The notes: generated by a model from the sequence alone, not told the origin. DNA of 64,000 nt from Pyrinomonadaceae bacterium (GCA_014380365.1 JACMJZ010000007.1:124001-188000), one strand, 5' to 3'. Counted from the first letter of the stretch, positions 23,551 to 33,775 are shown. A program made the numbers and translations.

Positions 23551-24873
23551 TTGAGGCCGCAAGACGTAATTCGAAGAAAGCGAGATGGCGAGCACCTCTC
23601 CCGCGAGGAGATAACCTTCTTCATTGAAGGTGTGACGCGCGGCACGATCGCTGACTATCAAATCAGCGCTCTGCTGATGGCCATATATCTCAATGGCATG
23701 AACGACGCCGAGCAGGGAATGCTCACTGAAGCAATGCTGAATTCGGGAAACATCCTGGATTTTTCACATATCGCGAAACCAAAAGCTGACAAGCACTCGA
23801 CGGGCGGGGTGGGAGACAAGACGTCGCTCTTGATCGCGCCGATGGTGGCTGCGTGTGGCGTTTGCGTGCCGATGATTTCCGGACGTGGCCTGGGCCACAC
23901 GGGCGGAACGCTCGATAAGTTGGAGACGATTCCAGGTTATCGAGTGGACCTGAGCGCCACGGAGTTTGAAGGTGTGCTCCAATCCGTGGGCTATGCGATG
24001 TCAGGCCAGACGGCGGAGCTAGCGCCGGCGGACAAGAAGATGTACGCCTTGCGCGATGCGACCTCGACAGTGGAAGCGATTCCTTTGATCGTAGCCTCGA
24101 TAATTTCAAAAAAGGGCGCCGCTGGTCTGGATGCGATGGTCATCGATGTGAAGGTCGGCTCCGGCGCGTTTATGCGGCAGGAGGCGAGGGCTGAAACACT
24201 CGCGCACGCTTTGGTTAGAACCGGCAACGCGCTGGGTATTCGCACGCGGGCGTTGCTGACGGACATGAACCAACCGCTGGGGCGGGCGGTGGGAAATTCG
24301 CTCGAGGTTAAGGAGTGTATCCAACTGCTGCGCGGGGAGGGCGAAGGGGGCGCGCAACCCGTATTGGAACTCTCGCTCGAACTCTCAGCTCACATGCTGG
24401 TACTGGCGCATGTCGATAAGTCGTTGGCAGCGGCTCACGAACGTTTGCAAAAAATCGTCAGCTCAGGCGAGGCCCTGGAATGTTTCCGCAGGAACGTTGA
24501 GGCCCAGGGTGGAGACCCGCGGGTATGTGACGATCCTGACGGATTTCTTCCTTTGGTGACGGAAACGTTTAAGGTAGAATCCCCGCGTTCAGGTTTTATA
24601 ACTAAAGTTGATACGGCCGAAGTCGGACATGCGATTGCCGCGATCGGCGGTGGCCGGGTGCGCATTGACGATCGCATCGAGCCAACCGTTGGTTTCGTCG
24701 CGGAGGTTAAGATCGGTGACAGCGTCAGGTCGGACGAGTCGCTTGGACTTGTCTATTGCCGTGATGAAGCGGCGGCCCGAGAAGCAGCCGAGCGAATTCA
24801 ATCCGCGTATGAAGTCGGCGACCAGCCTTTATCTGAAATACCGCAATTGGTGAAGGAAGTGATTAACGAATGA
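23551..24873 (+). CDS. deoA: Pyrimidine-nucleoside (thymidine) phosphorylase
   Basis: 440 residues with a TTG start preceded by GAGG. Family signature KHSTGGVGDKTSLLIAPMVAACGV and the phosphate site KSD-like region are visible, as is SGRGLGHTGGTLDKLETIPG. It splits thymidine, uridine or deoxyuridine into base and (deoxy)ribose 1-phosphate in the cytoplasm. It ends by overlapping the BMP lipoprotein gene by 4 bases, which makes it the first gene of the nucleoside uptake and salvage operon. Confidence 0.95.
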   Translation: MRPQDVIRRKRDGEHLSREEITFFIEGVTRGTIADYQISALLMAIYLNGMNDAEQGMLTEAMLNSGNILDFSHIAKPKADKHSTGGVGDKTSLLIAPMVAACGVCVPMISGRGLGHTGGTLDKLETIPGYRVDLSATEFEGVLQSVGYAMSGQTAELAPADKKMYALRDATSTVEAIPLIVASIISKKGAAGLDAMVIDVKVGSGAFMRQEARAETLAHALVRTGNALGIRTRALLTDMNQPLGRAVGNSLEVKECIQLLRGEGEGGAQPVLELSLELSAHMLVLAHVDKSLAAAHERLQKIVSSGEALECFRRNVEAQGGDPRVCDDPDGFLPLVTETFKVESPRSGFITKVDTAEVGHAIAAIGGGRVRIDDRIEPTVGFVAEVKIGDSVRSDESLGLVYCRDEAAAREAAERIQSAYEVGDQPLSEIPQLVKEVINE

Positions 24874-25943
24874 AGTTCGCATTCTGGTCTACGCTCCTGA
24901 TGCTATGTCTCGTCGCGGCGCTTGGCGCCTCCTGCAACCGCGCCAGCTACGGTGCCCACGACAAATCAAAGATTCGTGTTGGGATTGTTTTTGATATTGG
25001 CGGAAAAGACGATCGCTCTTTCAACGCCTCGGCGTGGGCGGGAGTTAGTTGCGCGGAGACGGGCAAATGGCCAGACGGCACTGACTGCGGTAAACCTGCC
25101 TTGAACATCGTGGCCCGGGATATCGAGCCGGGTAACCCAACTTCAATTGAGCCGGCGATGCGGGCCTTCGCCGAGCGTGGCTATGACTTGATAATCGGCG
25201 TCGGCTTTGCGCAAACGCCGATCATGGAGTTGGTTGCCAAGGACTATCCAAACATCAGGTTCGCGATAGTCGACGGAGACAGCGCGTTGCCGAATGTCGC
25301 GTTGTTGAAATTCAAAGAACACGAAGGGTCTTATCTGGTTGGCATGCTCGCTGCCAAGGCTAACAAGACCGGCACGATCGGCTTTCTTGGCGGCATGGAC
25401 ATTGGCCTGATTCATCGGTTTGGGACAGGCTATGAAGAAGGCGCCCGGGCCGTTAAGCCTGATATTCGCGTAATCAAAAACTATGTCGGAGTCACGGATG
25501 CTGCCTGGAATAACCCCGGTAAAGGAAAAGAATTGGCTCTGGCCCAAATCAGCAAAGGCGCTGACGTGATTTTCACCGCCGCCGGCAATTCGGGCCTGGG
25601 CGCATTTGATGCCGTCGAGCAGGCGGGCAAGGTGGACGGACGCGCGACCCACCTGGTGATCGGAGTAGATGCAAATCAGAATATGGTCAAGCCGGGTTTC
25701 GTCCTCACCAGTATGCTTAAACGTGTCGACAATTCGGTGTATTCAATTATTGAGGATGTGGTCAACGGAAGGTTTCAGGCGGGCCTTCACGTCTATGGAC
25801 TGGACAAGGACGGAGTTGCTTACGCCATGGACGAGCACAACAAGCCGCTGATCACGCCGGAAATGCTCCAACAGGTTGAAGAAGCGCGAAAGAAGATTAT
25901 GTCCGGTGAGATTAAAGTGACGGACGCGATGGACAAAAAGTAG
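24870..25943 (+). CDS. BMP/PnrA-type nucleoside-binding lipoprotein of an ABC transporter
   Basis: 357 residues. A lipoprotein signal with lipobox LGAS-C (cysteine near 22) anchors it in a membrane facing the periplasm. The mature part has family features KIRVGIVFDIGGKDDRSFN, GVGFAQTPIMELVAKDYPN and GFLGGMDIGLIHRFGTGYEEG, and ends in the hinge and second lobe with GVDANQNM. Characterised relatives bind purine and pyrimidine nucleosides. Directly followed by the ATPase and two permeases and preceded by a nucleoside phosphorylase, which supports nucleoside import. Confidence 0.94.
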   Translation: MKFAFWSTLLMLCLVAALGASCNRASYGAHDKSKIRVGIVFDIGGKDDRSFNASAWAGVSCAETGKWPDGTDCGKPALNIVARDIEPGNPTSIEPAMRAFAERGYDLIIGVGFAQTPIMELVAKDYPNIRFAIVDGDSALPNVALLKFKEHEGSYLVGMLAAKANKTGTIGFLGGMDIGLIHRFGTGYEEGARAVKPDIRVIKNYVGVTDAAWNNPGKGKELALAQISKGADVIFTAAGNSGLGAFDAVEQAGKVDGRATHLVIGVDANQNMVKPGFVLTSMLKRVDNSVYSIIEDVVNGRFQAGLHVYGLDKDGVAYAMDEHNKPLITPEMLQQVEEARKKIMSGEIKVTDAMDKK

Positions 25944-25946
25944 ACT

Positions 25947-26059
25947 TGGGAGCGCGGGCATCCTGCCCGCAACCGCGCCGAAGGCGCGCAAATGCTTCAG
26001 GTTGACTGGAAATACGTTCGCGCTTCGCGCTCATTGCGGACAGGATGTCCGCGCTCCCA
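25947..26059. repeat. Paired TGGGAGCGC-type palindromes
   Basis: TGGGAGCGCGGGCATCCTGC at 25947 and its inverted partner GCAGGATGTCC-type GGACAGGATGTCCGCGCTCC ending at 26059 flank an AAGGCGCGC/GCGCTTCGCGC interior. Same family as 6613, 17075 and 55980. It separates the lipoprotein and ATPase genes of one operon. Confidence 0.85.
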
Positions 26060-26063
26060 GCAA

Positions 26064-27578
26064 ATGCTTGAATTAAGGAACATAACCAAACGATTTGCCA
26101 ACGTACTCGCTAATGACAATGTCAACATTGTCGTTAAGCCGGGGACGATTCACGCTATTGTCGGAGAGAACGGCGCGGGCAAGTCCACGGCAATGCGCAT
26201 CGCCTACGGCTTCTACAAAGCTGACAGCGGCGAGATTCTAATCGATGGCCAGGTAAGAAATATCTCAACTCCGCATGACGCGATTGCGCTCGGAGTTGGC
26301 ATGGTACATCAGCACTTCATGCTGGTGGAGACCATGACCGTGGCAGAGAATATTGTTCTGGGCGCGGAGCCGGGAAACGCAGTCGCTCTCGATCTCGGAA
26401 AGGCATCGGCTGAAATTCAAAAGCTCTCCGCCGAATTTAAGCTGGCGGTTAACCCGAATGCGGTGGTCGAGCATTTGTCCGTAGGCCAGCAACAGCGCGT
26501 AGAACTGCTGAAGGCGCTTTACCGTCATGCGCGCTTGTTAATTCTCGACGAGCCAACCGCCGTCTTAACGCCCCAGGAAGTCGAAGAGTTTTTCGCTATC
26601 CTCCGCCGCATGCGCGAACAGGGCAAGACCGTAGTCATCATCACGCACAAACTGTCTGAGGTGCTGGCAATTTCCGATGAAGTAACGGTCATGCGCGATG
26701 GCAAGGTAGTAGGGCAGGTGCAGACGAAGGAAACGAACGCCGCTGAATTGGCGCGCCTCATGGTCGGGCGCGAAGTGCTGCTACGGGTTGAGAAACCTGA
26801 TGCCGATATTGGTGTCACCCAACTTAGCGTCAAGCATCTTTCAGTAACGCACGCGGACGGAACGAAGCGCCTCGATAACGTTTCGTTTGAAGTTCACAAG
26901 GGCGAGATACTTGGTATCGCTGGAGTGGAGGGCAACGGCCAGACCGAGTTGATTGAAGCACTCGCCGGCCTGGTTCCCGCTTCACAACTTTCTGGTGAGG
27001 TGCGCCTGGAAGGTCGCGACGTTACCCGGCTCGATGCGCGCGCGCGCCGCGAAATCGGAATTGCCCACATTCCTGAAGACCGGCATCGGCGCGGACTGCT
27101 GCTTGATTTTAGTCTCACCGAGAATTCCATTTTGGGTGTGCACTACCGCGACGCGCTCGTGAGTTACGCTGGTGTCTTCCTAAACGATAAAGCCATTCGC
27201 AAGCGTGCTGACCAAATTATCGCCGGTTTCGACGTGCGACCGGCGAATCAGGACTTGCCGGCGCGCGCGCTTTCCGGAGGGAACCAACAGAAGTTAATCA
27301 TTGGTCGTGAGTTTGACCTCCAACCAAAGCTGCTGCTCGTATCTCAGCCCACCCGGGGAGTTGATATTGGCGCCATTGAATTTATCCATAGAAAGCTGGT
27401 AGCGCTTCGTGATGACGGCTGCGCAGTCCTGCTAATTTCAGCCGAACTTGAGGAAGTGACCGCGCTGTCAGATCGCCTGCTGATCATTCATGAGGGCCGC
27501 ATAGTAGGCGACGTAGATCCCAAAGTAGCAACTATCGAAGAAATTGGACTGCTGATGACAGGGAGCTCCAAACATTGA
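26064..27578 (+). CDS. Nucleoside ABC transporter, double ATPase subunit
   Basis: 504 residues from ATG 26064. A longer frame from 25992 exists but its first 24 residues are encoded by the palindromic repeat, so I reject it. Two ABC domains: the first has Walker [13 protein letters not shown], signature [15 protein letters not shown] and Walker [13 protein letters not shown]; the second has a weaker Walker A ([14 protein letters not shown]), signature [15 protein letters not shown] and [12 protein letters not shown]. This two-domain layout is that of BmpA-linked nucleoside transporters and sugar importers. It energises import with the two permeases downstream. Confidence 0.95.
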   Translation: MLELRNITKRFANVLANDNVNIVVKPGTIHAIVGENGAGKSTAMRIAYGFYKADSGEILIDGQVRNISTPHDAIALGVGMVHQHFMLVETMTVAENIVLGAEPGNAVALDLGKASAEIQKLSAEFKLAVNPNAVVEHLSVGQQQRVELLKALYRHARLLILDEPTAVLTPQEVEEFFAILRRMREQGKTVVIITHKLSEVLAISDEVTVMRDGKVVGQVQTKETNAAELARLMVGREVLLRVEKPDADIGVTQLSVKHLSVTHADGTKRLDNVSFEVHKGEILGIAGVEGNGQTELIEALAGLVPASQLSGEVRLEGRDVTRLDARARREIGIAHIPEDRHRRGLLLDFSLTENSILGVHYRDALVSYAGVFLNDKAIRKRADQIIAGFDVRPANQDLPARALSGGNQQKLIIGREFDLQPKLLLVSQPTRGVDIGAIEFIHRKLVALRDDGCAVLLISAELEEVTALSDRLLIIHEGRIVGDVDPKVATIEEIGLLMTGSSKH

Positions 27579-28639
27579 TTTTCCTTCGCCAACTTTTGTT
27601 TCCTCTGATTGCTGTGATTGCTGCTTTCATTGTCGGCGGAATCCTGATTCTAATCATAGGTGACAATCCAATAGAGGCTTACCGGCTTCTGCTCGGCAGC
27701 GCGCTCTCATGGCCTGACGGAATCGGTTACACGCTTTTTTATGCAACGCCCCTGATCTTCACCGGGCTGGCAGTGCTCGTTGCGTTCCGTTGCGGGCTGC
27801 TGAATATTGGCGCCGAAGGTCAACTGTATGTCGCTGCGTTTGCCACAGCCTGGGTGGGGATCAGTTTTGCGAACATGACGGCATGGATTCTGCTGCCGCT
27901 CTGTTTTCTGGCTGCGATTCTCGCCGGCGGCGTTTGGGGAGCAATTCCCGGGATATTGAAAGCGCGTTTTGGATCGCACGAGGTTATCAACACCATCATG
28001 TTGAATTTCGTGGCGGTGGCGTTGTGTAGTTACTTCACGCAGTATCATTACAAAAATCCAGGCCCGATCATGGAGACAACTGCGATTGGCGGAGGCGCTC
28101 ACATCGCCCGGCTGGGCAGGTTTGTACCCGGTTTGCCTGAGCGTATTCCGGTGAACGTCGCCTTCCTATTGGCCCTTCTTTGTTGTCTGTTGGTCTATCT
28201 GTTTCTGTGGCGTACGAAGTGGGGTTACGAGTTGCGCGCGACTGGGACTAATCCGACCGCTGCCGCGTACGGCGGCATCTCGATTCGCAAACAGATCATA
28301 ATCGCGATGACGATCTCCGGCTCACTTGCGGGCATGGTCGGGATCAACGAAGTACTCGGTTATCGTTATCGATACTACGATGGCTTCTCTGATAACTATG
28401 GATTCACCGGTATCGCGGTGGCGCTGCTGGGCCGAAACCATCCGGTGGGAGTGGTAGTGGCAGCGCTGCTGTTTGCGGTACTGCAACGCGGTGGCATCCA
28501 TGTTGATGGTTTCTCGGAATACGTTACCAAAGACATTGTGCAGGTGTTGCAGGGCACGATAATACTTTTTGTTGCGGCTGAGGCTTTCTTTAGTGGCTCC
28601 TTCAATAGATTTGGTTTGTTGAAGCGCGCCAAGGTGTAA
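27575..28639 (+). CDS. Nucleoside ABC transporter permease 1
   Basis: 354 residues with a TTG start overlapping the ATPase stop by 4 bases. About eight to ten membrane helices. Family features include [36 protein letters not shown] and [17 protein letters not shown], the coupling loop that meets the ATPase. This is the larger permease of BMP-type systems. Confidence 0.94.
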   Translation: MIFLRQLLFPLIAVIAAFIVGGILILIIGDNPIEAYRLLLGSALSWPDGIGYTLFYATPLIFTGLAVLVAFRCGLLNIGAEGQLYVAAFATAWVGISFANMTAWILLPLCFLAAILAGGVWGAIPGILKARFGSHEVINTIMLNFVAVALCSYFTQYHYKNPGPIMETTAIGGGAHIARLGRFVPGLPERIPVNVAFLLALLCCLLVYLFLWRTKWGYELRATGTNPTAAAYGGISIRKQIIIAMTISGSLAGMVGINEVLGYRYRYYDGFSDNYGFTGIAVALLGRNHPVGVVVAALLFAVLQRGGIHVDGFSEYVTKDIVQVLQGTIILFVAAEAFFSGSFNRFGLLKRAKV

Positions 28640-28668
28640 TCCCGCGCCGGTCTCAAGGGTAAGACAAA

Positions 28669-29559
28669 ATGAGCGAACTCTTTTCCGTAGCGCTTTTCTG
28701 GTCGACAATCAGATTGTCCACGCCGCTGATTCTGGCGGCATTGGGTGGAATGTTTTCAGAGCGCGCAGGAGTCATCAATATCGCCCTCGAGGGCATGATG
28801 CTGGCCGGCGCATTCACAGCAGCGGCGGTGACGCATGCAGTCGGCAATCCGTTTGTCGGACTGGCTGCCGGCATGGCGGCCGGGGCGTTGATTGCTGCGA
28901 TCCACGCGGTTGCGTGTATCAGTTACAAGGCGGACCAGGTGGTCACCGGAACGGCTATCAACATTCTCATGATCGGTATGCCCGCTTTCCTGAGCGGAGC
29001 GTTTTTCCTTTCGTCCGGCTCGACGCCGCAGCTTCCGAAGGAGGATTTGATACCGTGGACACCGATCGTGATTGCGTTCGCGCTCGTGCCAATTGCGTGG
29101 TATGTGCTTTACAAAACTCCATTTGGACTCAGACTGCGTTCGGTCGGTGAGAATCCGGAGGCCGCGGATGCAGCGGGCGTAAGCGTGGCCCGAATGAAGT
29201 ATGCCGGCGTGTTGCTCTCGGGCGCCTTGGCCGGTATCGGCGGCGCTTACCTTTCGATAGGACAGTCGTCCCTCTTCACCAGAAACATGACCTCGGGCCG
29301 CGGCTTTATTGCGCTGGCGGCTTTGATTTTTGGGAAATGGAGGCCGGTGCAAACGTTGCTGGCCTGCCTGCTGTTTGGTTTCACTGAGGCGGTCTCAATC
29401 CAAATGCAGGGCGTCGTGAAACTTCCATCCGGCGAAGATATTCCCGTCCAATTTATCCAGATGGTGCCCTACCTGTTGACGATCATTGTGCTCGCGGGCT
29501 TCATTGGATCATCGCGGCCGCCGCAAGCCCTTGGGATCCCATATCAGAAGGAACGGTAA
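28669..29559 (+). CDS. Nucleoside ABC transporter permease 2
   Basis: 296 residues, membrane protein with LILAALGGMFSERAGVINIALEGMMLAGAF near the start and the coupling loop LRSVGENPEAADAAGVSV. Pairs with the preceding permease to form the translocation channel. A 29-base gap separates the two genes. Confidence 0.95.
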   Translation: MSELFSVALFWSTIRLSTPLILAALGGMFSERAGVINIALEGMMLAGAFTAAAVTHAVGNPFVGLAAGMAAGALIAAIHAVACISYKADQVVTGTAINILMIGMPAFLSGAFFLSSGSTPQLPKEDLIPWTPIVIAFALVPIAWYVLYKTPFGLRLRSVGENPEAADAAGVSVARMKYAGVLLSGALAGIGGAYLSIGQSSLFTRNMTSGRGFIALAALIFGKWRPVQTLLACLLFGFTEAVSIQMQGVVKLPSGEDIPVQFIQMVPYLLTIIVLAGFIGSSRPPQALGIPYQKER

Positions 29560-29596
29560 GTACAGATTGCCAGGCGGCGCATCGGACGCAGGATCC

Positions 29597-29968
29597 ATGG
29601 AAACTTTGATTTCATTTCTCAAGAGCAGCACCGTTGTGGACTTGCTCGTCCTCCTCCTTATTTTCTTCATCACTGTGATAATGATTCCCGTCGGGATCTG
29701 GATCGCGCTTGCGTCGCAGCGCAGGATGCCGAGCTATATTTTCCTGTTGAGCGCATTGTTGCCGTTGCTGCTCGCCCTAATTGGGACCTGTCTGAGATTA
29801 CTAATCATCGAACAGGCGATCAGCATGAACCAGGATGTTGGCAACGAAGTTGTTGCGGCAAGCCGTCAGGAAGCGTGGATCACGACTTATATTGGCGCAG
29901 CTGCAGCTGCAGTTCTTGGGCTGATCGCAGTGATGAGTCTGGTAACAAAGAAAGTGAGAAAAGCTTAG
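29597..29968 (+). CDS. Small membrane protein of unknown function
   Basis: 123 residues from ATG 29597, preferred over an upstream frame because CAGGA precedes it and a membrane helix follows directly. Three hydrophobic segments: VDLLVLLLIFFITVIMIPVGIWIALA, YIFLLSALLPLLLALIGTCL and YIGAAAAAVLGLIAVMSLV, with a basic C-terminus. It lies within the nucleoside operon but resembles no transporter subunit I know. Its role may be accessory or unrelated. Confidence 0.75.
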   Translation: METLISFLKSSTVVDLLVLLLIFFITVIMIPVGIWIALASQRRMPSYIFLLSALLPLLLALIGTCLRLLIIEQAISMNQDVGNEVVAASRQEAWITTYIGAAAAAVLGLIAVMSLVTKKVRKA

Positions 29969-30006
29969 GTCGCGCTTGAGCGTTGGCCATCGGCTTAAAA
30001 ATCGTA

Positions 30007-30846
30007 ATGGCGGAACAGGGTCCTACAGCTCTCTATGATCGTGCGGAACATGCGGCGAGGACCTTACGCGGGCGTACGACGCTCGAACCGCGCATCGCGA
30101 TTGTGCTCGGCAGTGGACTCGGTGGGTTTGCCGAAGAGTTTGGGGACGCCGTTGCGATTCCTTATCGGGAGATTCCCGGTTTCGTCTCCTCAACCGCGCA
30201 GGGTCATGTGGGAAGTTTGATCATTGGCAAAGTGGACAACATCCCGGTTGCGGCAATGCAGGGACGCGTGCACTTTTACGAAGGCTATTCGCTGGAGGAA
30301 GTTACTTTTCCGATTCGGACGCTGAAGTTGCTCGGAATCGACACCTTGATTTTGACGAACGCCGCGGGCGGCATCGATGTTCAGTTAACGCAGGGCGCGC
30401 TGATGGTAATAAGCGATCACCTGAACCTAATGGGCGTGAACCCGCTGCGTGGCGCAAACGACGAGCGCTTTGGTCCGCGCTTTCCCGACATGACCGAAGT
30501 TTATTCTCGTGAGTTGCAGGAGCTGGTGACGCAGGAGGCGCGGGTACTGGGAACAACCGTCCGCCGCGGCATCTATGCGGCGCTGGCTGGCCCAAGCTAC
30601 GAGACGCCCGCGGAGATTCACATGCTGCGTGCTTTTGGCGCCGATGCGGTGGGAATGAGCACGGTGCCCGAAGCGATTGTCGCGAGACAGATGGAGATGA
30701 ACGTCATTGGAATTTCCTGCATCACCAATATGGCTGCCGGAATCAGCGAACAAACCATCAACCATCAGGAAGTGATGGAGACGGGCGAAAAGGTCAGGAT
30801 AACCTTTACCCAGTTGCTGCGTCGGATCATCACGAAGCTGCCGTGA
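30007..30846 (+). CDS. punA: Purine nucleoside phosphorylase (trimeric, family 2)
   Basis: 279 residues from ATG 30007. The phosphate-binding loop IVLGSGLGGFAEEF, GRVHFYEGYSLEEVTFPIR, TNAAGGI and GPSYETPAEIHMLRAFGADAVGMSTVPEAIVARQMEM are all characteristic of the inosine-guanosine type. It splits purine nucleosides to base plus ribose 1-phosphate and complements the pyrimidine phosphorylase at the head of the operon. A start eight codons upstream is possible. Confidence 0.94.
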   Translation: MAEQGPTALYDRAEHAARTLRGRTTLEPRIAIVLGSGLGGFAEEFGDAVAIPYREIPGFVSSTAQGHVGSLIIGKVDNIPVAAMQGRVHFYEGYSLEEVTFPIRTLKLLGIDTLILTNAAGGIDVQLTQGALMVISDHLNLMGVNPLRGANDERFGPRFPDMTEVYSRELQELVTQEARVLGTTVRRGIYAALAGPSYETPAEIHMLRAFGADAVGMSTVPEAIVARQMEMNVIGISCITNMAAGISEQTINHQEVMETGEKVRITFTQLLRRIITKLP

Positions 30847-30875
30847 TAACAGGCACTCCCTTGCTGCCGGACGTT

Positions 30876-30930
30876 CAGAGTAAAGCCTTTAGGCTCCGTT
30901 GCGGCACGCAAGCTAAAGCTTGTACTCTAA
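30876..30930. repeat. Short inverted repeat before the uridine kinase gene
   Basis: AGAGTAAAGCCTTTAGGCT faces AAGCTAAAGCTTGTACTCT across about 15 bases. A similar CCTTAGGCTCGC vocabulary occurs at 33776. Confidence 0.6.
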
Positions 30931-30997
30931 ACTGCGGTCGCCAGGATAGTGCCCTTTCATAACGATATTTTCCAGTAGAAGGCGGGAAGCATTTTTC

Positions 30998-31639
30998 GTG
31001 AGTTTGATAATTGGTATATCCGGTGGGACAGGGTCGGGCAAGACCACGGTAGCAAATCGCATCCTTGAAACCGTCAAGGCAAGCGAAGTAGTTTTCATTC
31101 AGCAGGACTCCTACTACCGAAACCTCAAGGACCTCCCGCTCGACTTTCGCCAGGTCGCCAACTTTGATCATCCCGATGCACTCGATAACGACCTGCTCGT
31201 CAACCATGTGCGCAAGCTGAAAGCCGGCGAGCCCATCGAGTTGCCCATCTACGATTTCAAAACGCATACGCGGTTAACTGAAACGCGAGCAGTCGTTCCA
31301 AAGCCGATTGTCATCGTGGAGGGGATACTCATCTTTGCCGACCCGCGCCTTCTGGAGCAGTTGGACATTAAGGTGTTTGTGGATACACCCGACGATATTC
31401 GTTTCATCCGCCGTTTACGACGCGACATTGCCGAAAGAGGACGTACGATCGAATCCGTCATCGAGCAATACATTGTGACGGTGCGACCGATGCATATGCA
31501 GTTTGTCGAGCCGTCGAAACGTTACGCGGACGTAATTATTCCGGAAGGTGGTCACAACCTGGTGAGCATAGATCTTATTAGTGGGAAGATTAGGGAGAGG
31601 TTGGCAAGCGCCTTAACCTCGGTTGGGGGTCAATCTTGA
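30998..31639 (+). CDS. udk: Uridine kinase
   Basis: 213 residues, GTG start. The P-loop GISGGTGSGKTTVANRI is followed by QQDSYYRNLKDLP, NFDHPDALD and YDFKTHTR, all typical of uridine-cytidine kinase. It phosphorylates uridine and cytidine to the monophosphates in the cytoplasm. It overlaps the cytidine deaminase gene by 4 bases, so imported nucleosides can be trapped or deaminated by co-translated enzymes. Confidence 0.96.
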   Translation: MSLIIGISGGTGSGKTTVANRILETVKASEVVFIQQDSYYRNLKDLPLDFRQVANFDHPDALDNDLLVNHVRKLKAGEPIELPIYDFKTHTRLTETRAVVPKPIVIVEGILIFADPRLLEQLDIKVFVDTPDDIRFIRRLRRDIAERGRTIESVIEQYIVTVRPMHMQFVEPSKRYADVIIPEGGHNLVSIDLISGKIRERLASALTSVGGQS

Positions 31640-32058
31640 GTGAAGAGAGTTTGCAGGAGCTGGTGGAAACAGCGAAGACCGCACGGCTGCGATCAGTCGC
31701 GCCATTTTCAAACTTCCTGGTCGGCGCCGCGGTGAAAACCGAGGGCGGGATAGTTTACACGGGTTGCAATATTGAGAGCGCAAGCTATGGTCTGACGGTT
31801 TGCGGAGAGCGCGTAGCAATCTGGAAGGCTTTGTCCGAAGGTGAGAGGCACTTTGCGGAGCTGGCAATTGTTGCTGATACTGACACGCTAACGCCGCCCT
31901 GCGGGACGTGCCGGCAAATTATCTGGGAGTTTTGCCGCGACGCTACAATCATCCTCGCCAATCTTCGTGGTGAGAGTCAGACGGTATCGATCAGGGAATT
32001 ACTGCCGCGTGCGTTTGACGCTCGCTTCCTGAGCGGGGCCAAAAAAGGATCTTCGTAG
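31636..32058 (+). CDS. cdd: Cytidine deaminase
   Basis: 140 residues with a TTG start overlapping the udk stop. The zinc site is TVCGERVAI (Cys and the catalytic Glu) and PPCGTCRQ (two Cys). VAPFSNFLVGAAVKTEGG and NIESASYGLT are also conserved. It converts cytidine and deoxycytidine to uridine forms. It is the last gene of the salvage operon. Confidence 0.95.
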   Translation: MSEESLQELVETAKTARLRSVAPFSNFLVGAAVKTEGGIVYTGCNIESASYGLTVCGERVAIWKALSEGERHFAELAIVADTDTLTPPCGTCRQIIWEFCRDATIILANLRGESQTVSIRELLPRAFDARFLSGAKKGSS

Positions 32059-32119
32059 TTATCCACAGATTACACAGATCGCAGATTCAAACTGATAGTC
32101 ACCGCGCGGTTCCTTAGTC

Positions 32120-33556
32120 ATGTCAAAGAAAACATTTCTCGTCATCACGGTGCTCGCCACGATTTTCGCCAACCTCTTGCCGGTAACCGCGCAACGGACC
32201 AGGGGGCGACGTATGACGCGCGTGGATCTCCTCGTCGTAAACGGCACCCTGGTGACCATGGACAAGGGACGACGCGTCATCGAGGACGCGGGTATCGCCG
32301 TTTCCGGCGGGCGCATCGTGGCTGTGGGATCGAGCAGAGACATCGTGAGGATGTACGAGGCCCCGGAGCGAGTGGACGCGACTGGGAAAATCATTATCCC
32401 CGGATTGATTAATGGGCACACTCACATCCCGATGACCTTGTTCAGGGGTTTGGCTGATGACCTCGACCTTCAGGACTGGCTCACGAAATACATCTTCCCG
32501 GCGGAAGCGAAGAACGTATCGGAAGAATTTGTGCGCGCGGGAACGCGCCTGGGTTTGGCGGAAATGATTCGCGGAGGCACGACGACCTACTGCGACATGT
32601 ACTACTTCGAAGATGCCATCGCCGATGAAACTGCGAAAGCCGGCGTGCGTGGCGTGTTGGGAGAAACAGTAATCGACTTTCCCGTCGCTGATAACAAGAC
32701 ACACGCGGAGGCCATGGCCTACACGGAAAAGTTTGTTAAAAAATGGAAAGGCCACGAGCTGATCACGCCGGCGATTGCACCGCACGCTCCCTACACCGTC
32801 TCTGAAGAACATCTCAAAGCTGTGCGGGCTTTTTCGGATCGAACGGGATCGCCGATCGTGACGCACATATCCGAGACGAAGAGGGAAGTGGATGACAGCG
32901 TCAAAGCCAAAGGCGTCAGCCCCATCGACTATCTCTCGCGCATCGGGTTTCTAAATGAACGCGTCATTGCCGCTCATGTGGTTTGGCCAAGTGCCGGGGA
33001 GATCGGGATTTTGAAACGCGCCGGCGTGGGCGTAGTGCATAACCCGCAATCAAACATGAAGCTGGCGTCAGGCGTGTCGCCCGTGCCGAAAATGCTCGCG
33101 GATGGCTTAAGAATTGGTTTGGGCACGGATGGCGCGGCGTCGAACAATGATCTGAGTATGTGGGAAGAGATGGACACGGCTGCAAAGTTGCACAAGCTCT
33201 TCAGCGGCGACCCGAAGGTGATCTCAGCGCTGGAAGCCTTCGAGCTGGCTACGATTCGCAGCGCCGAGGCGCTGCACATGGAAAAAGAGATAGGTTCGAT
33301 AGAGAAGGGAAAGCGGGCGGATCTGGTAATAGTCGAGCGCGATTCGCTCAACAAAATACCGGCCTACAATATCTATTCGGACTTGGTTTACGCGACCAAA
33401 GCTTCCGACGTCCAAACAGTGATTATTAATGGCCGAGTCGTGATGCGCGACCGGCGTTTGTTGACGCTGGACGAGGCATCGATAAAAGTGAGTGCCCGGG
33501 CGTTTCGCGATCAGGTGATAAAGAGCCTTGGCGGGTTGGAAGCGCAGCCCAAATAA
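32120..33556 (+). CDS. Exported amidohydrolase (MtaD/SsnA-like deaminase family)
   Basis: 478 residues. A signal peptide (KKTFLVITVLATIFANLLPVTAQ) precedes an amidohydrolase-superfamily body. Metal ligands are visible in NGHTHIPMTLFRGLADD (HxH), PHAPYTVSEE, THISETKREVDD and GLGTDGAASNNDLSMWEEMD (Asp). The closest family members deaminate S-adenosylhomocysteine, 5'-methylthioadenosine or guanine. The export signal is unusual, since most relatives are cytoplasmic. It lies just after the nucleoside salvage operon, which may indicate extracytoplasmic nucleoside or base deamination. Confidence 0.9.
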   Translation: MSKKTFLVITVLATIFANLLPVTAQRTRGRRMTRVDLLVVNGTLVTMDKGRRVIEDAGIAVSGGRIVAVGSSRDIVRMYEAPERVDATGKIIIPGLINGHTHIPMTLFRGLADDLDLQDWLTKYIFPAEAKNVSEEFVRAGTRLGLAEMIRGGTTTYCDMYYFEDAIADETAKAGVRGVLGETVIDFPVADNKTHAEAMAYTEKFVKKWKGHELITPAIAPHAPYTVSEEHLKAVRAFSDRTGSPIVTHISETKREVDDSVKAKGVSPIDYLSRIGFLNERVIAAHVVWPSAGEIGILKRAGVGVVHNPQSNMKLASGVSPVPKMLADGLRIGLGTDGAASNNDLSMWEEMDTAAKLHKLFSGDPKVISALEAFELATIRSAEALHMEKEIGSIEKGKRADLVIVERDSLNKIPAYNIYSDLVYATKASDVQTVIINGRVVMRDRRLLTLDEASIKVSARAFRDQVIKSLGGLEAQPK

Positions 33557-33586
33557 TCCGACCTGGGTGTCCTGGTTAGAACTCTT

Positions 33587-33683
33587 ACTCTGTGCGTTCT
33601 CCGTGTTCTCTGTGTCTCTGTGGTAAGCAGGCGTTAACAAAGATTCACCACAGAGACACAGGAACACGGAGGACGCACAGAGT
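33587..33683. repeat. Inverted repeat element (CACAGAGACACAGGAACACGG vocabulary)
   Basis: Left arm 33587-33623 and right arm 33648-33683 are near-perfect complements (ACTCTGTGCGT...CTCTGTGG and CCACAGAG...CGCACAGAGT) with a 24-base loop. Confidence 0.88.
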
Positions 33684-33775
33684 AGACAGGAATGATGACG
33701 TCAGCTCCAGCCGGGAGCGCTTGCCATCTCGTCCTAATCGGATCATAATAGCGCGTCAAAATCATGTTAACTCGT

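Noticed and set aside
25992..26063. N-terminal 24-residue extension of the ABC ATPase
   Set aside because: The extension is encoded by palindromic repeat DNA and lacks family similarity; ATG 26064 starts the conserved domain.
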